A stretch of DNA of 35,441 bases from Streptomyces turgidiscabies Car8 (GTDB taxonomy: Bacteria; Actinomycetota; Actinomycetes; Streptomycetales; Streptomycetaceae): assembly GCF_000331005.1 (NCBI RefSeq), contig NZ_AEJB01000684.1, positions 1 through 35,441 of the forward strand, written 5' to 3'. The position numbers and the translations under genes are program-made. Under the pieces are notes generated by a model. The model was not told where the DNA came from. It saw only the letters and a program-made list of their open reading frames with translations, and ran no database searches. Positions within the stretch are counted from its first letter, which is position 1. Each line of letters starts with the position of its first letter. Of this stretch, positions 23,828 to 32,695 are shown piece by piece.

Positions 23828-24856
23828 ATGCTCAGCCACCACCAGATCGCGGCGGCCACCCGCATCGGCATGCTCACGCGCGAGCGCGACACCGTGACGG
23901 CGTGCTCCCAGGCCCTGGACGAACTCCGCCGCGCCCTGCCCCTCGACATGGCGACCCTGCTGACCATCGACCCGCTGACCGGCGAGCACGTTCAGCTCGC
24001 CGGCATCGGCTACACCGCGGAGGTGTCGCAGGCGCTGGCCGCCGAGTTCGTCGACACCCCCTGGTACCGCAACGTCGTCCGCCAGGACATGCCGCCCTCC
24101 ATCTCCGAGGACGCCGACGACCCCGGGCAGCGTTTCCGGCACGGCTGGTTCTACGCCGACCGGGTCCGCCCGGCGGGACTGCGCGACGCCATGACCGGAG
24201 CGCTCCGGCACGACGGGCGTCTCGTCGGCCTCATCACCCTCTCCACCCGCGACGCGGACGCCTACGACACCGAGGCCCGTCACCTCCTCGCCTCCGTCAT
24301 CCCCGCGCTCGGCGCCCTCGCCGACCCGACGGCCCACACCGGCGACCTGCACGGACTGCCGGCCGAGGGCGCGGCGAGCCTCGTCGCCGAGGGCGGGAGC
24401 GTCGATCTGCCGGGACGGGAGCGTGCCCGGGTGGCGGCGGACGAGGAGTTCCGCCCCCTGCTGCGCGCCTTCGCCCGGACAGGCGGCCGGCGGCTGCGGC
24501 TGCTGTGGCCGCTCGACGGCACCTGGTACCGCGTCTCCCTGTACCGGCACACCACGACCCCGGGTCCGGCGGGCCCGGCGGAGGCGGTGCTGGTCCACGA
24601 GACGCCGACCGAACTGCCGTACGGGCTCAGCCCGCGCGAGCTGGAGGTGCTCACGCGTGCCGCCACCGGGCAGACCAACCAGGCCATCGCGCAGGCGCTG
24701 TTCCTGTCCCCGCGGACCGTGCACAGCCACATCGAGCATCTGCTCCGCAAGACCGGCGCCGCCTCCCGCGCCGAGGCCACCGCCCTCGCGGTGCGCGACG
24801 GCCTGTTGCGCCCCACCCCGGACCACCTCGACCACTTCGTCGAGCGCGGCGCCTGA
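23828..24856 (+). CDS. LuxR-family regulator with N-terminal GAF-like domain
   Basis: A 342-residue regulator. Residues about 20-165 resemble a GAF sensor domain (ALPLDMATLLTIDPLTGEHV, RLVGLITLSTRDADAY). The C-terminus (266-325) is a clear LuxR helix-turn-helix: LSPRELEVLTRAATGQTNQ, then LFLSPRTVHSHIEHLLRKTG. The start is ATG 23828, with GGAGG 5 bases upstream; ATG 23798 has no ribosome site. It lies divergent from the ABC-amidohydrolase operon, so it probably controls it, sensing a small molecule through the GAF domain. Its promoter carries the same motif as the catabolic genes. Confidence 0.9.
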   Translation: MLSHHQIAAATRIGMLTRERDTVTACSQALDELRRALPLDMATLLTIDPLTGEHVQLAGIGYTAEVSQALAAEFVDTPWYRNVVRQDMPPSISEDADDPGQRFRHGWFYADRVRPAGLRDAMTGALRHDGRLVGLITLSTRDADAYDTEARHLLASVIPALGALADPTAHTGDLHGLPAEGAASLVAEGGSVDLPGRERARVAADEEFRPLLRAFARTGGRRLRLLWPLDGTWYRVSLYRHTTTPGPAGPAEAVLVHETPTELPYGLSPRELEVLTRAATGQTNQAIAQALFLSPRTVHSHIEHLLRKTGAASRAEATALAVRDGLLRPTPDHLDHFVERGA

Positions 24857-25005
24857 GCCGAGGCGGCGACGGACACCCGCACTTACCCCGACCTCGGCCC
24901 CGCCGCACTGAACCCGGCGGCTTCTGACCGCGTATCACTTCACGGAGCCGACGGCATCGCCGTACGCGGCCCGTGTGGAGTCCGTACGCAGGGAAGGGGT
25001 GCAGA

Positions 25006-25734
25006 GTGTCGACACCGCCCGCACCGGGCCGGCCGGAAGGCCGCCGGCCCCTGGAGCCGACGCGCGTGGTGCGCCGCCGCCGTACCGAGGCGCTGGCGCA
25101 GCTCATGCGAGAGCACGAAGAGGCGATGGCCGGAATTCCGGAGGGCTACGAGGCCGTCCCGCTGCCCCGGCCCGCGCCCGACGTGGAGGAGGCGACGGAG
25201 CAGCTGCCCCCGGTCGCCCACCGCGGACGCGCCGAACGGAGGGAGCAGCGGGGACGGAGGGGCCAGGCCCGGCAGGCGGGTAAGCGGGCTCAGCGGGAAC
25301 GGGCCGGCTTCGGGTTCGGGCCGAACCTGCGCCGGGCCGCCGTCGCGGTCGCCGTCAGCGCGGCGGCGCTGGTCGGCTTCGGTTCGGCCCTGCTGCTCCC
25401 GGGCAGCGCCGAGGGTGAGGAGGTCGGCCCGGCACCTTCGGCCACCCCGAGCGTCACGGCCTCGGCCCCCGTCGAGTCGGCGCCCGCCGCGGCGGACCCG
25501 GACGGCGCGGGCACCCTCCGCGAGGGGGACAGCGGTCCCGAGGTGACCGACCTCCAGGAACGTCTGCTGCGCATCCCGGACGTCTACACGCACGGTGCCA
25601 CCAGCGGGAGTTACGACACCGGCCTCACCGAGGCCGTGGCCCGCTTCCAGCTCTGGTACGGCATCCGCGGCGACGAGACGGGCGTCTACGGGAACGACAC
25701 CCGCAAGGACCTGGAGTCCCGTACGGGGTCCTGA
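25006..25734 (+). CDS. Membrane-anchored peptidoglycan-binding-domain protein
   Basis: A 242-residue protein in three parts: a basic, Arg/Gln-rich cytoplasmic region (1-109), one transmembrane helix (about 110-132, AAVAVAVSAAALVGFGSALLL), and an extracellular Pro/Ala/Ser linker leading to a peptidoglycan-binding-1 fold (about 170-238, LREGDSGPEVTDLQERLLRI and FQLWYGIRGDETGVYGNDT). It probably anchors to the cell wall; no catalytic domain is present. The GTG start follows a GAAGGGG ribosome site. It is convergent with the small gene on its right, with a 28-base gap. Confidence 0.85.
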   Translation: MSTPPAPGRPEGRRPLEPTRVVRRRRTEALAQLMREHEEAMAGIPEGYEAVPLPRPAPDVEEATEQLPPVAHRGRAERREQRGRRGQARQAGKRAQRERAGFGFGPNLRRAAVAVAVSAAALVGFGSALLLPGSAEGEEVGPAPSATPSVTASAPVESAPAAADPDGAGTLREGDSGPEVTDLQERLLRIPDVYTHGATSGSYDTGLTEAVARFQLWYGIRGDETGVYGNDTRKDLESRTGS

Positions 25735-25762
25735 TGCCCTCAGAGGCCGACAGGCGGGTGGC

Positions 25763-26146
25763 TCAGCGGGCCGCGTGGGTGTCGACCAGGGCCTGGGTGA
25801 CGGCTCGGATGCTGCGGGCGATGTGCTGGAGCTGGAGCACCTCGGCGGCGTACATCTTGATCGTGTGCTCGATGACCGACTCGCTCAGCCCGAGGCCGGG
25901 CAGGTCGGCGCGGGCCGTCTGGAGGGCGGTGCGGGCGACCCGGATCTCGTGCTGGACCTGGATGTGCGCGTGCCGGGCCAGCAGCACGGGGTGGCGGATC
26001 AGCGTGGGGTAGCCCGCGTAGCGCGTCGGCACCAGCTCGCGCAGCCACTTGACCGCCGAGCGTTCCCAGTCGTAGCTCCCGGGGATCTTGACCTGACAGG
26101 GCCAGTCCGGACTGGTACGCGTGGTCATCGTGGACGTCATGGGCAT
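25763..26146 (-). CDS. Small protein of unknown function
   Basis: A 127-residue protein I cannot assign. It starts MPMTSTMTTRTSPDWP and has a mostly helical central and C-terminal region (AVKWLRELVPTRYAGYPTLI, VQHEIRVARTALQTARADLP, LSESVIEHTIKMYAAEVLQL) without membrane segments or metal motifs. The start at 26146 is chosen because GGAG lies 8 bases upstream; ATG 26152 is too close to it. The frame is open back to 26407 but that part reads as non-coding. A candidate promoter lies about 210 bases upstream in an AT-rich patch. Confidence 0.7.
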   Translation of the reverse strand: MPMTSTMTTRTSPDWPCQVKIPGSYDWERSAVKWLRELVPTRYAGYPTLIRHPVLLARHAHIQVQHEIRVARTALQTARADLPGLGLSESVIEHTIKMYAAEVLQLQHIARSIRAVTQALVDTHAAR

Positions 26147-26355
26147 GGTCATCGCTCCGGGAGTGCGGCGTCGACAGGGTGGTGCGACGGGATTCAGCGG
26201 CCCCGGCCTAGGGGATGGCCGGGGCCGCAACGGGCGTTCGCGCAGGCGGCACCCGTCCGGACACCCGAGGCGCCGACGCGGGTAGGAGACGGCGGCAGCG
26301 GGTGTGCAGGGCTTGGAACGTGTCCCGGAGTCCCACCGGGACGCGATCCGTGAGC

Positions 26356-26403
26356 AGTATTTATATATGCCGTCCGGTTTGCAAGAAGTATGAAAAAATT
26401 CAT
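26356..26403 (-). promoter_or_regulatory. AT-rich promoter and palindrome
   Basis: The 310-base gap 26147-26456 contains a strikingly AT-rich patch (about 26356-26410). On the minus strand, -35 TTGCAA (26379-26384), a 17-base spacer and -10 AATACT (26356-26361) could drive the small unknown gene. Just upstream is the palindrome ATGAA-AAAA-TTCAT (26390-26403), a shape like RpiR-family operators; the RpiR gene ends 54 bases away. The rest of the gap shows no supported gene. Confidence 0.4.
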
Positions 26404-26456
26404 GCACAAAACGGGATGAACACCCATACGCCCGGACGAGGGAGCAGGCGGCAGAT

Positions 26457-27404
26457 TCAGTCCCGGAGGAAGAAGTGATGCTGGTCGGCGCTCTGTTCGT
26501 ACTCCTCCAGGCGCCCCTGGGTCCGCTCCGGATCGGCGTCCGTCATGGCCTGGAGCAGCGCGGCCGAGAGCACGGCGGGCCCGGCGTAGGAGTCGAACAC
26601 CAGCCGGGATCCCGTGCCGGTGGCGAAGGCGACGTCGGCCTCGTCGGCGAGCGGGCCGAGGGCCAGGTCGGTGATCAGGGCCACCCGCAGCCCGGCCCGC
26701 CGGGCGACCTGCACCGCGGTGAGCGTCTCCTGCGCGTGCCGGGGCATCGAGAAGGCCAGCACCCAGGTGCCTCCGGCCCCCCGCGACTGCAGGAGCGCGT
26801 CGTAGGCGACACTGCCGCCCCGGGTCACCAGCCGGACGTCGGGGTGGATACGGCGGGCGGCGTAGGCGAAGTACTCGGCCAGCGATCCGGAGATGCGCAG
26901 ACCGAGCACGGTGAGCGGAGTCGAGCGGGACAGGTGCCGGCCGACCTCGATCACGCGGTCGGGGTCGGCGAAGTCCCGCCGCAGGTTCTCCAGGTTCGCG
27001 ATCTCGGCGTCCACGGCGGCCTGGAGCTCGTTGCTCCGGTTCTCCTCCGTGGTGCCCGGCGCGCTCGCGAGGGTGCTGAGCGCGATGGCCTGGAGCCTCT
27101 CGCGCAGTGCGGGGTAACCGCTGAAGCCGACGGCCGCCGCGAACCGGGTCACGGACGGCTGGCTCACTCCCACGCGGTCCGCCAGATCGGTGATCGACAG
27201 GAACGCGGCCTCGGTGATGTGCTCGATCAGGTACTGCGCGATGCGCCGCTGGCCGGGGGAGAGCCGGGGCCCGTCGAACAGGTCCCGCAGCCGGGAGGTC
27301 GGGGCCGCTTCGGCCTCGGGGGCCGTCTTCCCCGAGGTGATCGCGGACGCCTGGGCGCGTGCCTGCTGCGGCGATGGCACCGATGTGCCTCGTTCGTCTC
27401 CCAC
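26457..27404 (-). CDS. RpiR/MurR-family regulator with SIS domain
   Basis: A 315-residue regulator. The N-terminal RpiR helix-turn-helix is at about 45-105 (LSPGQRRIAQYLIEHITEAA, then VGVSQPSVTRFAAAVGFSGY). The SIS sugar-phosphate-binding domain is at about 150-290 (VLGLRISGSLAEYFAYAA, VLAFSMPRHAQETL). Such proteins sense phosphosugars and control sugar or cell-wall-sugar use. The GTG at 27404 has a weak ribosome site; GTG 27380 has GAGG 7 bases upstream and is a good alternative. It lies 23 bases after the glycosyltransferase gene on the same strand. A TATGTT hexamer near 27410 might be its -10. Confidence 0.9.
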   Translation of the reverse strand: MGDERGTSVPSPQQARAQASAITSGKTAPEAEAAPTSRLRDLFDGPRLSPGQRRIAQYLIEHITEAAFLSITDLADRVGVSQPSVTRFAAAVGFSGYPALRERLQAIALSTLASAPGTTEENRSNELQAAVDAEIANLENLRRDFADPDRVIEVGRHLSRSTPLTVLGLRISGSLAEYFAYAARRIHPDVRLVTRGGSVAYDALLQSRGAGGTWVLAFSMPRHAQETLTAVQVARRAGLRVALITDLALGPLADEADVAFATGTGSRLVFDSYAGPAVLSAALLQAMTDADPERTQGRLEEYEQSADQHHFFLRD

Positions 27405-27427
27405 AGCGACTCAACATAGCTCACCGT

Positions 27428-29194
27428 TCACCGGCGGAAGATCGTGATGGAGTGGCCCACCTCGTCGACCTCGTGGCTGCTGTGGATCAGCCGGGCCAGT
27501 GGCCCCCGCGCCTTGGCGACCGACGAGTCCGACACCACCAGCAGCCCGCGCACCTTCCGTTCGGGCTGCTTGCGCGGATCGGAGGCGTGGATCCCGTAGA
27601 AGGCCGGCACCCCGCTGCCCTTGTAGACCAGCCAGACCCGCTGGCCCGCGTACCGGTCCCGCAGCCGGTCCGCGAGGCGCCCGAGATCCTGGCCCCAGTC
27701 GACGTTGGAGTCGTGCAGCCGCTCGTGCGTCTTCGCCGTTCCCCCGAACGCCTCGTTGGAGTACGGCAGATAGAACGGGAACGTGCGCAGCGAACTGACC
27801 GCCACGAACGCCAGCAGCCCCGCCACCGCGACCGGCATCCACCGCCGCCGCAGCGTCAGCACACCGACCGCCGCCACCGCCCCGAACATCGGCACGAAGA
27901 TGGCGTACCGCACCCCGAAGTTCCGCTCCCCGTCCATGGCCGCGGCCAGCAGCACGGCCGTGGGAAGCAACAAGTAGGGGGCGACAGATCGTAGTTGACG
28001 GACCGTCAAAAATGCCGCCGTGCCCGCCGCCCACAGCGCCAGCATGCCGAGCGGCGTCTTCACCAGGAGCGCGGCCGGCAGGTAGTACCAGAGGGAACCC
28101 TCGTAGTGCCGCCCGAAGAGGAAGCCCTCCCAGTGGGCGTTCTCCAGGCCGAACTGCATGCGCATCCCGTCGCGGTAGGCCTCCGGGAGGGGCAGCAGAC
28201 CGGTCAGTCGCCCCCGCAGTCCGTGCACGGCCGGGACCTCGCCGGAGACCGGCGCCCAGTGCAACAGGGGATCGACGGCGAGATACGACGCCCATACGAC
28301 GGCCACCGCGACCAGGGCCACCACGGCCGCGCCCGCACCGGACCGCGCGAGCAGCTTCAGCCGTGCTCCCGGGACCGCTGTGCGCCGGGCGCGCCACACC
28401 GACAGGCCGGCCAGCAGGAGCAGCACGGGGACGGCGGCGAGGGTGTTCATCTTGGTGGCCACGGCCGCCCCGAGAGCCGCTCCGGCGAGCGGGAGATACG
28501 GGCCGGGCCGTCGGCGCGCCCGCCACAGCAGCCACACCGACGTCAGGACGAACCCGGCCGCCGGTACGTCGAGGGTGGCCAGCGAACCGTGCGCGACGAC
28601 GTCCGGCGAGAACGTGTACAGGGTGAGCGCCACCAACCCGCCCACCGCACCGGCGAGTTCACGGCCGAAGGCGAACACCACCAGCCCGAGGAGCAGCGTC
28701 AGCGCGATCACCGGCAGCCGCGCCCACAGCATCAGCCGCCAGGGGTCGTTGCCGGACTCGTAGAGCAGATGGCGGCCCACGTGGCCCTGGTCGCCGGCGT
28801 AGTCCGGGTCGAAGTGCGGGTCGGCGGCGGCCACCCCGGCGGCGATGAGCAGCTTGCCCAGCGGCGGGTGCTCGGGGTTGAGGCGCAGGCTGTGCTCGTG
28901 GAGGTAGACGGCCGCCGTGCCGACGTACACGGGCTCGTCGATGGTGGGCGTCTGTTCCACCGCCGTGGTGACCATCGCCACGGCCATCTGGAGGAGCAGG
29001 ACGGCGACGGCGAGCGCAACCAGCAGGCGGCGGTGATGTCTCAGCCGGGCGAGGAGCCGCGCACGTCCGGTCGGGGCCGTCGGCGCGGCGACAGCGGCAC
29101 CGGGAAGCACATCCTCCGGAGCCTCGCAGCCGGGCGGGCTTCCGGCGTCGGGGGAAGTCCCGGGGTCGAGAACCGGGTGCCGGTCGCGCGTCAT
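27428..29194 (-). CDS. GT39-like membrane glycosyltransferase (PMT family)
   Basis: A 588-residue polytopic membrane protein with about 10-12 hydrophobic segments after a Pro/Ala-rich cytoplasmic leader (1-50). The first extracytoplasmic loop holds the GT-C motif TIDEPVYVG with Asp86-Glu87, then NPEHPPLGK (106-114), as in protein O-mannosyltransferases and ArnT-like enzymes that use polyprenyl-phosphate sugars. The C-terminal loop (SNVDWGQDLGRLADRL, VWLVYKGSGVPAFYGI) is typical of the actinobacterial variant of unknown acceptor. The ribosome site is weak (GGGGCGG). It follows the phosphatase gene by 98 bases on the same strand. Confidence 0.85.
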   Translation of the reverse strand: MTRDRHPVLDPGTSPDAGSPPGCEAPEDVLPGAAVAAPTAPTGRARLLARLRHHRRLLVALAVAVLLLQMAVAMVTTAVEQTPTIDEPVYVGTAAVYLHEHSLRLNPEHPPLGKLLIAAGVAAADPHFDPDYAGDQGHVGRHLLYESGNDPWRLMLWARLPVIALTLLLGLVVFAFGRELAGAVGGLVALTLYTFSPDVVAHGSLATLDVPAAGFVLTSVWLLWRARRRPGPYLPLAGAALGAAVATKMNTLAAVPVLLLLAGLSVWRARRTAVPGARLKLLARSGAGAAVVALVAVAVVWASYLAVDPLLHWAPVSGEVPAVHGLRGRLTGLLPLPEAYRDGMRMQFGLENAHWEGFLFGRHYEGSLWYYLPAALLVKTPLGMLALWAAGTAAFLTVRQLRSVAPYLLLPTAVLLAAAMDGERNFGVRYAIFVPMFGAVAAVGVLTLRRRWMPVAVAGLLAFVAVSSLRTFPFYLPYSNEAFGGTAKTHERLHDSNVDWGQDLGRLADRLRDRYAGQRVWLVYKGSGVPAFYGIHASDPRKQPERKVRGLLVVSDSSVAKARGPLARLIHSSHEVDEVGHSITIFRR

Positions 29195-29292
29195 CGTCCG
29201 CCCCGCGGCGACGCCGACCGCGCGGGGGCGGGAGTGATCCGGAGCCGGGCCATGGCCCTACTCTCGCATCAGCTCCCGCCCCGCGGCGTGCG

Positions 29293-31233
29293 CTACCGCT
29301 TCAGAAGCCGTACCGACAGACCCTTCGCCGTGTAGACGGGTACGGCGCGGATCTTGTCCGAGTTCACCACGACACGGTCGAAGTGGCCACGGAGCGCCGC
29401 GCCGCCGATGACGGGGACGACGCTGCCCACGGCAGGCGGGTTCTTGGCGTCGAGGGTCAGCGACAGCACGCTGCCCTTCTCCAGGAGTACGCGCCGGCCC
29501 ACCGTCACGACCTCCTTGTGACGGTCCTTGCGCAGCGTGACCGCCAGCGTTCCCGACTGCTGGGAGTACGTGCCGTGCAGCTGCACCGGCTCGGTCACCC
29601 GCAGCGTGCCGCCCTGTACCCGGACATCGCCGTGGCCCAGCGCGTGGGACGAGGCGGAGACCAGCACCCCGGCCTTGAGGTCCGTGCCGCCCGTGTAGCT
29701 GTTCTGCCCGGTCAGCGTCAGCGTGCCGGTACCGGTCTTGGTCAGCCCGCCCCGGCCGTCGATGTCGTTGCGCCAGGCGTCGGCCGCACCGAAGCCGTGC
29801 GCCGCCGCGTCGAGCTCGACCGTCACGTCGGACTCGAAGGAGCCGTATCCGTCCGCCGCGACGGCCAGGTTGAGCCGCCCCCACTGCTCGAAGCCGTCGA
29901 GCATGACGTAACCGGAGGGCAGCGCGGTCGTGCGCAGCACCGCCCGGCGCTGGTCCGCGCTCAGGTAGGGAAGGCGCGTCTCCAGCAGTACCTCGGCGCC
30001 CTTCGGGACGGTCAGCGGCGTCGAGCGGCCCTGCCGGGGAAGGACGTACGTCAGCTTGGGCGTGACCAGGGCGAGGTTCGCGGCCCGGTCGCGGTACTTG
30101 TCGTGGGCGTCGGAGTGCGCGTAGGCGAACAGCGTGTCGGCCGTCGTGCCTGTCCTGGCCTGGAAGTACTCGGCGGCCTGCTTGCGGGCGGCGGCCTTGA
30201 GCGCGGTGTTCTCCGGCTTGTACAGCACGGCGGCGGCCAGCGCGGTGGCCATGATCCGGCCGCCGATGACGTCGACGGTGGAGTGCATGCCGGACATGAT
30301 CCGGGTGTGGCTCAGCTCGAAGGCACGGGTCACGATCTCCTGGAAGCGCTCCGGGACCGCGTACGCGTACGCCAGGGCCGCCAGGTGGAAGGCGTTGGTG
30401 TGGCCGCTGGGGAAACCGCCGTCCTCGGCCGGGACGTCGCTGCGCTGCCGCAGGAGCTGCGTCACGACGACGACGTCGGAGTCGTAGACCGGGAACCCGA
30501 GGGCGTCGGTCGTTCCGGTTTCGACGACCTCGCTGTTCTCGTTCATCCGCCACGGCCGCGGGTACTGGAAGCTGAACTTGGCGGGGTTGCTGGAGGTGAA
30601 GTCGCCGCGCACGGTGTCGACGAGCTTGGCCACCTGCCCGAGGTCCGAGTCGTACGAGCCGGCGCCCAGCGCGGATCCCGCGGGGGCGTCGGCGGGGACG
30701 GCGTCGTTGATCTTGGCGGCCGGGATGCCGTGGGGGGCGGAGGTGATCGAGGTGACCGCCTTGGCGCCCGAGCGGTACAGGTCGGCCAGCGGGCCGAGCC
30801 CGCCGATGATGGCGTAGCTCTGGTGCTGACGGTCGTAGACGAACGCCTCCCTCGCCTGCTCCTCCGTACGCCCGTGGGTGAGGCGTATGGAGTAACGCAC
30901 GTTGGCGCGCAGTATCTCGGGCAGCAGCGGCGTGCCCGTGTTCCAGGCGTCGCCGGTCTTCCACACCTTGGCGAAGCCGCCGAGCGCGCGGATCACCGCG
31001 TTGGTCTCGGCCGTCGCGTTGGCCACGATGTTCGTGCTGTAGTCGTCGACGAACGCGAGAGGCGGCGCGGTGGCGGCCTTCGCGTCGGCCGCGGCCAGCC
31101 AGCTGACGGCGGTCGGCGCGGCGAGCAAGCCCGCCGACGCGCCGAGGGAGGTACGAAGGAACCCGCGTCTGTCGACGGTGAGTTCACGGCCACGGGCCGA
31201 CGGGGTGGCGTGGTGCCCGGCTGCTGACGGCAT
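29293..31233 (-). CDS. Tat-exported PAP2 acid phosphatase with C-terminal autotransporter-type repeat
   Basis: A 646-residue exported protein. The Tat signal DRRGFLRTSLGASAG is followed by a hydrophobic stretch ending AAADAKAA (about 53). The PAP2/class A acid phosphatase motifs are complete: KFSFQYPRPWR (219-229), GGFPSGHTNAF (272-282) and SHTRIMSGMHSTVDVIGGR (308-326) with the phosphate-binding Arg and catalytic His. Residues about 495-525 (GGLTKTGTGTLTLTG, NSYTGGTDLKAGVL) match the autotransporter-associated beta-strand repeat, and the rest of the C-terminus looks like beta-helix rungs. No outer-membrane barrel is present, as expected for a Gram-positive. AGAGAGG lies 6 bases before ATG 31233. 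Confidence 0.9.
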   Translation of the reverse strand: MPSAAGHHATPSARGRELTVDRRGFLRTSLGASAGLLAAPTAVSWLAAADAKAATAPPLAFVDDYSTNIVANATAETNAVIRALGGFAKVWKTGDAWNTGTPLLPEILRANVRYSIRLTHGRTEEQAREAFVYDRQHQSYAIIGGLGPLADLYRSGAKAVTSITSAPHGIPAAKINDAVPADAPAGSALGAGSYDSDLGQVAKLVDTVRGDFTSSNPAKFSFQYPRPWRMNENSEVVETGTTDALGFPVYDSDVVVVTQLLRQRSDVPAEDGGFPSGHTNAFHLAALAYAYAVPERFQEIVTRAFELSHTRIMSGMHSTVDVIGGRIMATALAAAVLYKPENTALKAAARKQAAEYFQARTGTTADTLFAYAHSDAHDKYRDRAANLALVTPKLTYVLPRQGRSTPLTVPKGAEVLLETRLPYLSADQRRAVLRTTALPSGYVMLDGFEQWGRLNLAVAADGYGSFESDVTVELDAAAHGFGAADAWRNDIDGRGGLTKTGTGTLTLTGQNSYTGGTDLKAGVLVSASSHALGHGDVRVQGGTLRVTEPVQLHGTYSQQSGTLAVTLRKDRHKEVVTVGRRVLLEKGSVLSLTLDAKNPPAVGSVVPVIGGAALRGHFDRVVVNSDKIRAVPVYTAKGLSVRLLKR

Positions 31234-31397
31234 GCGATGCCTCTCTTGAGTTCTCGGCCCTGCGGCCGGGTGACGACGAGCGGACGGCGGTGTCCCAGGT
31301 ACGCATGGGGCACATGGGGTGTACGAGGTCTGTGTGTTGTGTGTTTCCGGAGGAGGAAGCGCACGGGGTGGGTCGTACGAGCGAAGATCTACGGCCA

Positions 31398-31415
31398 GGG
31401 CATGTACCGATGCCC
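31398..31415 (-). terminator. Small hairpin downstream of the kinase gene
   Basis: GGGCAT (31398-31403) and ATGCCC (31410-31415) pair around a 6-base loop, 33 bases beyond the kinase stop on its strand. It may be a weak terminator or an operator for the phosphatase gene; the remaining bases of the 215-base gap show no clear promoter. Confidence 0.3.
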
Positions 31416-31448
31416 ATGGTTCGGCGACCGCGGGACGGCCGCGAACTG

Positions 31449-32357
31449 TCATACGAGTGAACGAGCCAGCTCCACGGCCCCTTCGACCGGCGGCACCCTC
31501 AACGGCTGTAGCCGGGCGCCGGGGACGAGTTGGGCAAGTGACGCCAACAGCGCGTCGTGCAGGGCTGGTTGAGCGAGCACAGTACCGCCCGCGAACACCA
31601 CGTCGGCTACCGGGACACCACGCGAGGCGAGTAGGGCGACGAGCGCGGCGAGTGACCGGCCGCCCTCGGCTACGACCGTGGCGGCGAGCGACGAGCCCAC
31701 CTCGGCGGCGGCGAAGACGGCCGGCGCGTGCCGGCCCCAGTCCGCGGACGGAGAAGTGGCGGCCTCCAGTGCCCCGCCGAGCGCGGGCACGTCGGGCACG
31801 TCGAACGCGGCGAGTAGGCCCTTGGCGAGTTCGTCGGGTTCCTCGCCCCGGTCGTGTGCCGCCCACACCGCGCGGGCGGCCTCGCGGACGAGACCGGCGG
31901 AGCCGCCCTCGTCGCCGAGGAGCGCGCCCCAGCCGCCGACCTGGACGAGGGTGCCGTCCTCGCGGCGGCCCACCGCGACGGAACCGGTGCCGGCGACCAG
32001 GCCGGCGCCCCGGTCCAGACCGGCGGCGGGAACGAGCAGTTCGGCGTCACCGACGACCGACGCGGGCGCGTCGAAGTGAGGATGCAGGGCGGCGCGGATC
32101 TCGGCGCACTGCCGGGGTGTCTCGCAGGCGTGTGCGCCCACGGCGACGGCGGACGGGCGCGCGCCCGCGGGCAGGGCATCGGTGACCAGCGCGGCCAGCC
32201 AGCCGGCGGCGGCCACGGGGTCGTGCGGACGCCAGCCGCTGCTGGGGCGGACGTGATCGGCGATCAGATCGTCCCCGGCGTAGGCGCGCAGGTGCGTCTT
32301 GGTGCCGCCCACGTCGATACCCACGACGAGCGGGCGCGGGAAGGGAGAGTCCTGCAC
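31449..32357 (-). CDS. BadF/BadG/BcrA-type ATPase, N-acetylglucosamine kinase-like
   Basis: A 302-residue kinase of the ASKHA fold. The phosphate-1 loop GIDVGGTKTHLRAYAG (13-28), the adenosine/phosphate-2 region AGTGSVAVGRREDGTLVQVG and GGWGALLGDEGG, and the late FAGGTVL segment fit N-acetylglucosamine kinases of this family. It would phosphorylate an amino sugar or related sugar after uptake. The start is GTG 32357 (VQDSPFPRPLVV), with AAAGAGG 4 bases upstream; the frame stays open to 32654 but runs through the operator. It is divergent from the ROK gene and probably regulated with it. Confidence 0.87.
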   Translation of the reverse strand: MQDSPFPRPLVVGIDVGGTKTHLRAYAGDDLIADHVRPSSGWRPHDPVAAAGWLAALVTDALPAGARPSAVAVGAHACETPRQCAEIRAALHPHFDAPASVVGDAELLVPAAGLDRGAGLVAGTGSVAVGRREDGTLVQVGGWGALLGDEGGSAGLVREAARAVWAAHDRGEEPDELAKGLLAAFDVPDVPALGGALEAATSPSADWGRHAPAVFAAAEVGSSLAATVVAEGGRSLAALVALLASRGVPVADVVFAGGTVLAQPALHDALLASLAQLVPGARLQPLRVPPVEGAVELARSLV

Positions 32358-32517
32358 GGATCCTCTTTCGTCGTTGCGCTGTGGCTGCGACGGTGGGCGA
32401 ACCGTGCCGGGAGCAGGGAAAACCTGCAGTACGGAGGCTGTACGGAAGAGCTTGGGAAGACCTAGTGAAGCCCCGGGACGGGCCTCTGGGCGGACACGGC
32501 AGGCGAGTACCGTGACA

Positions 32518-32541
32518 TTCGTTAGGAAGTTAACTAACGAA
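32518..32541. promoter_or_regulatory. 24-bp inverted repeat, candidate ROK operator
   Basis: TTCGTTAG (32518-32525) and CTAACGAA (32534-32541) are perfect arms around an 8-base spacer that itself holds part of GTTAAC. It lies in the 338-base gap between the divergent kinase and ROK genes. TTAG-rich palindromes of this kind are typical ROK-repressor sites, so it probably controls both genes. No clear -35/-10 pair was fixed; the rest of the gap shows nothing further. Confidence 0.65.
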
Positions 32542-32695
32542 GTACAGTGCGTGTCAAGAGGTATCGCGCACTCGACCGAGATCGTGGCCCCAAGGGCCGG
32601 AACGAGGCGGAAATCCGCGATATCAAGGCATCCCGTCGCCGCATCCCACGACATCGAGCTACCGGGGAGCGCGGCCCTCGACCTGGGGGAGAACT

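Noticed and set aside
23494..23967. N-terminal extension of the ABC binding protein
   Set aside because: It would bury the Tat/lipoprotein signal inside the protein and overlap the divergent LuxR promoter.
24857..24898. GCCGAGG and CCTCGGC as terminator of the LuxR gene
   Set aside because: The arms are only 7 bp with a 28-base loop, too weak to call.
26208..26336. A 42-codon reverse ORF in the gap upstream of the small unknown gene
   Set aside because: All frames are open in this GC-rich stretch, there is no ribosome site and no similarity; it is mentioned only as a possibility within the AT-rich island finding.
29383..31227. Open frame antisense to the PAP2 phosphatase (614 codons)
   Set aside because: It is a shadow of a gene with full catalytic motifs; no signal or fold is seen.
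32358..32654. N-terminal extension of the kinase
   Set aside because: It crosses the palindromic operator and precedes the normal start of the family; GTG 32357 has a ribosome site.
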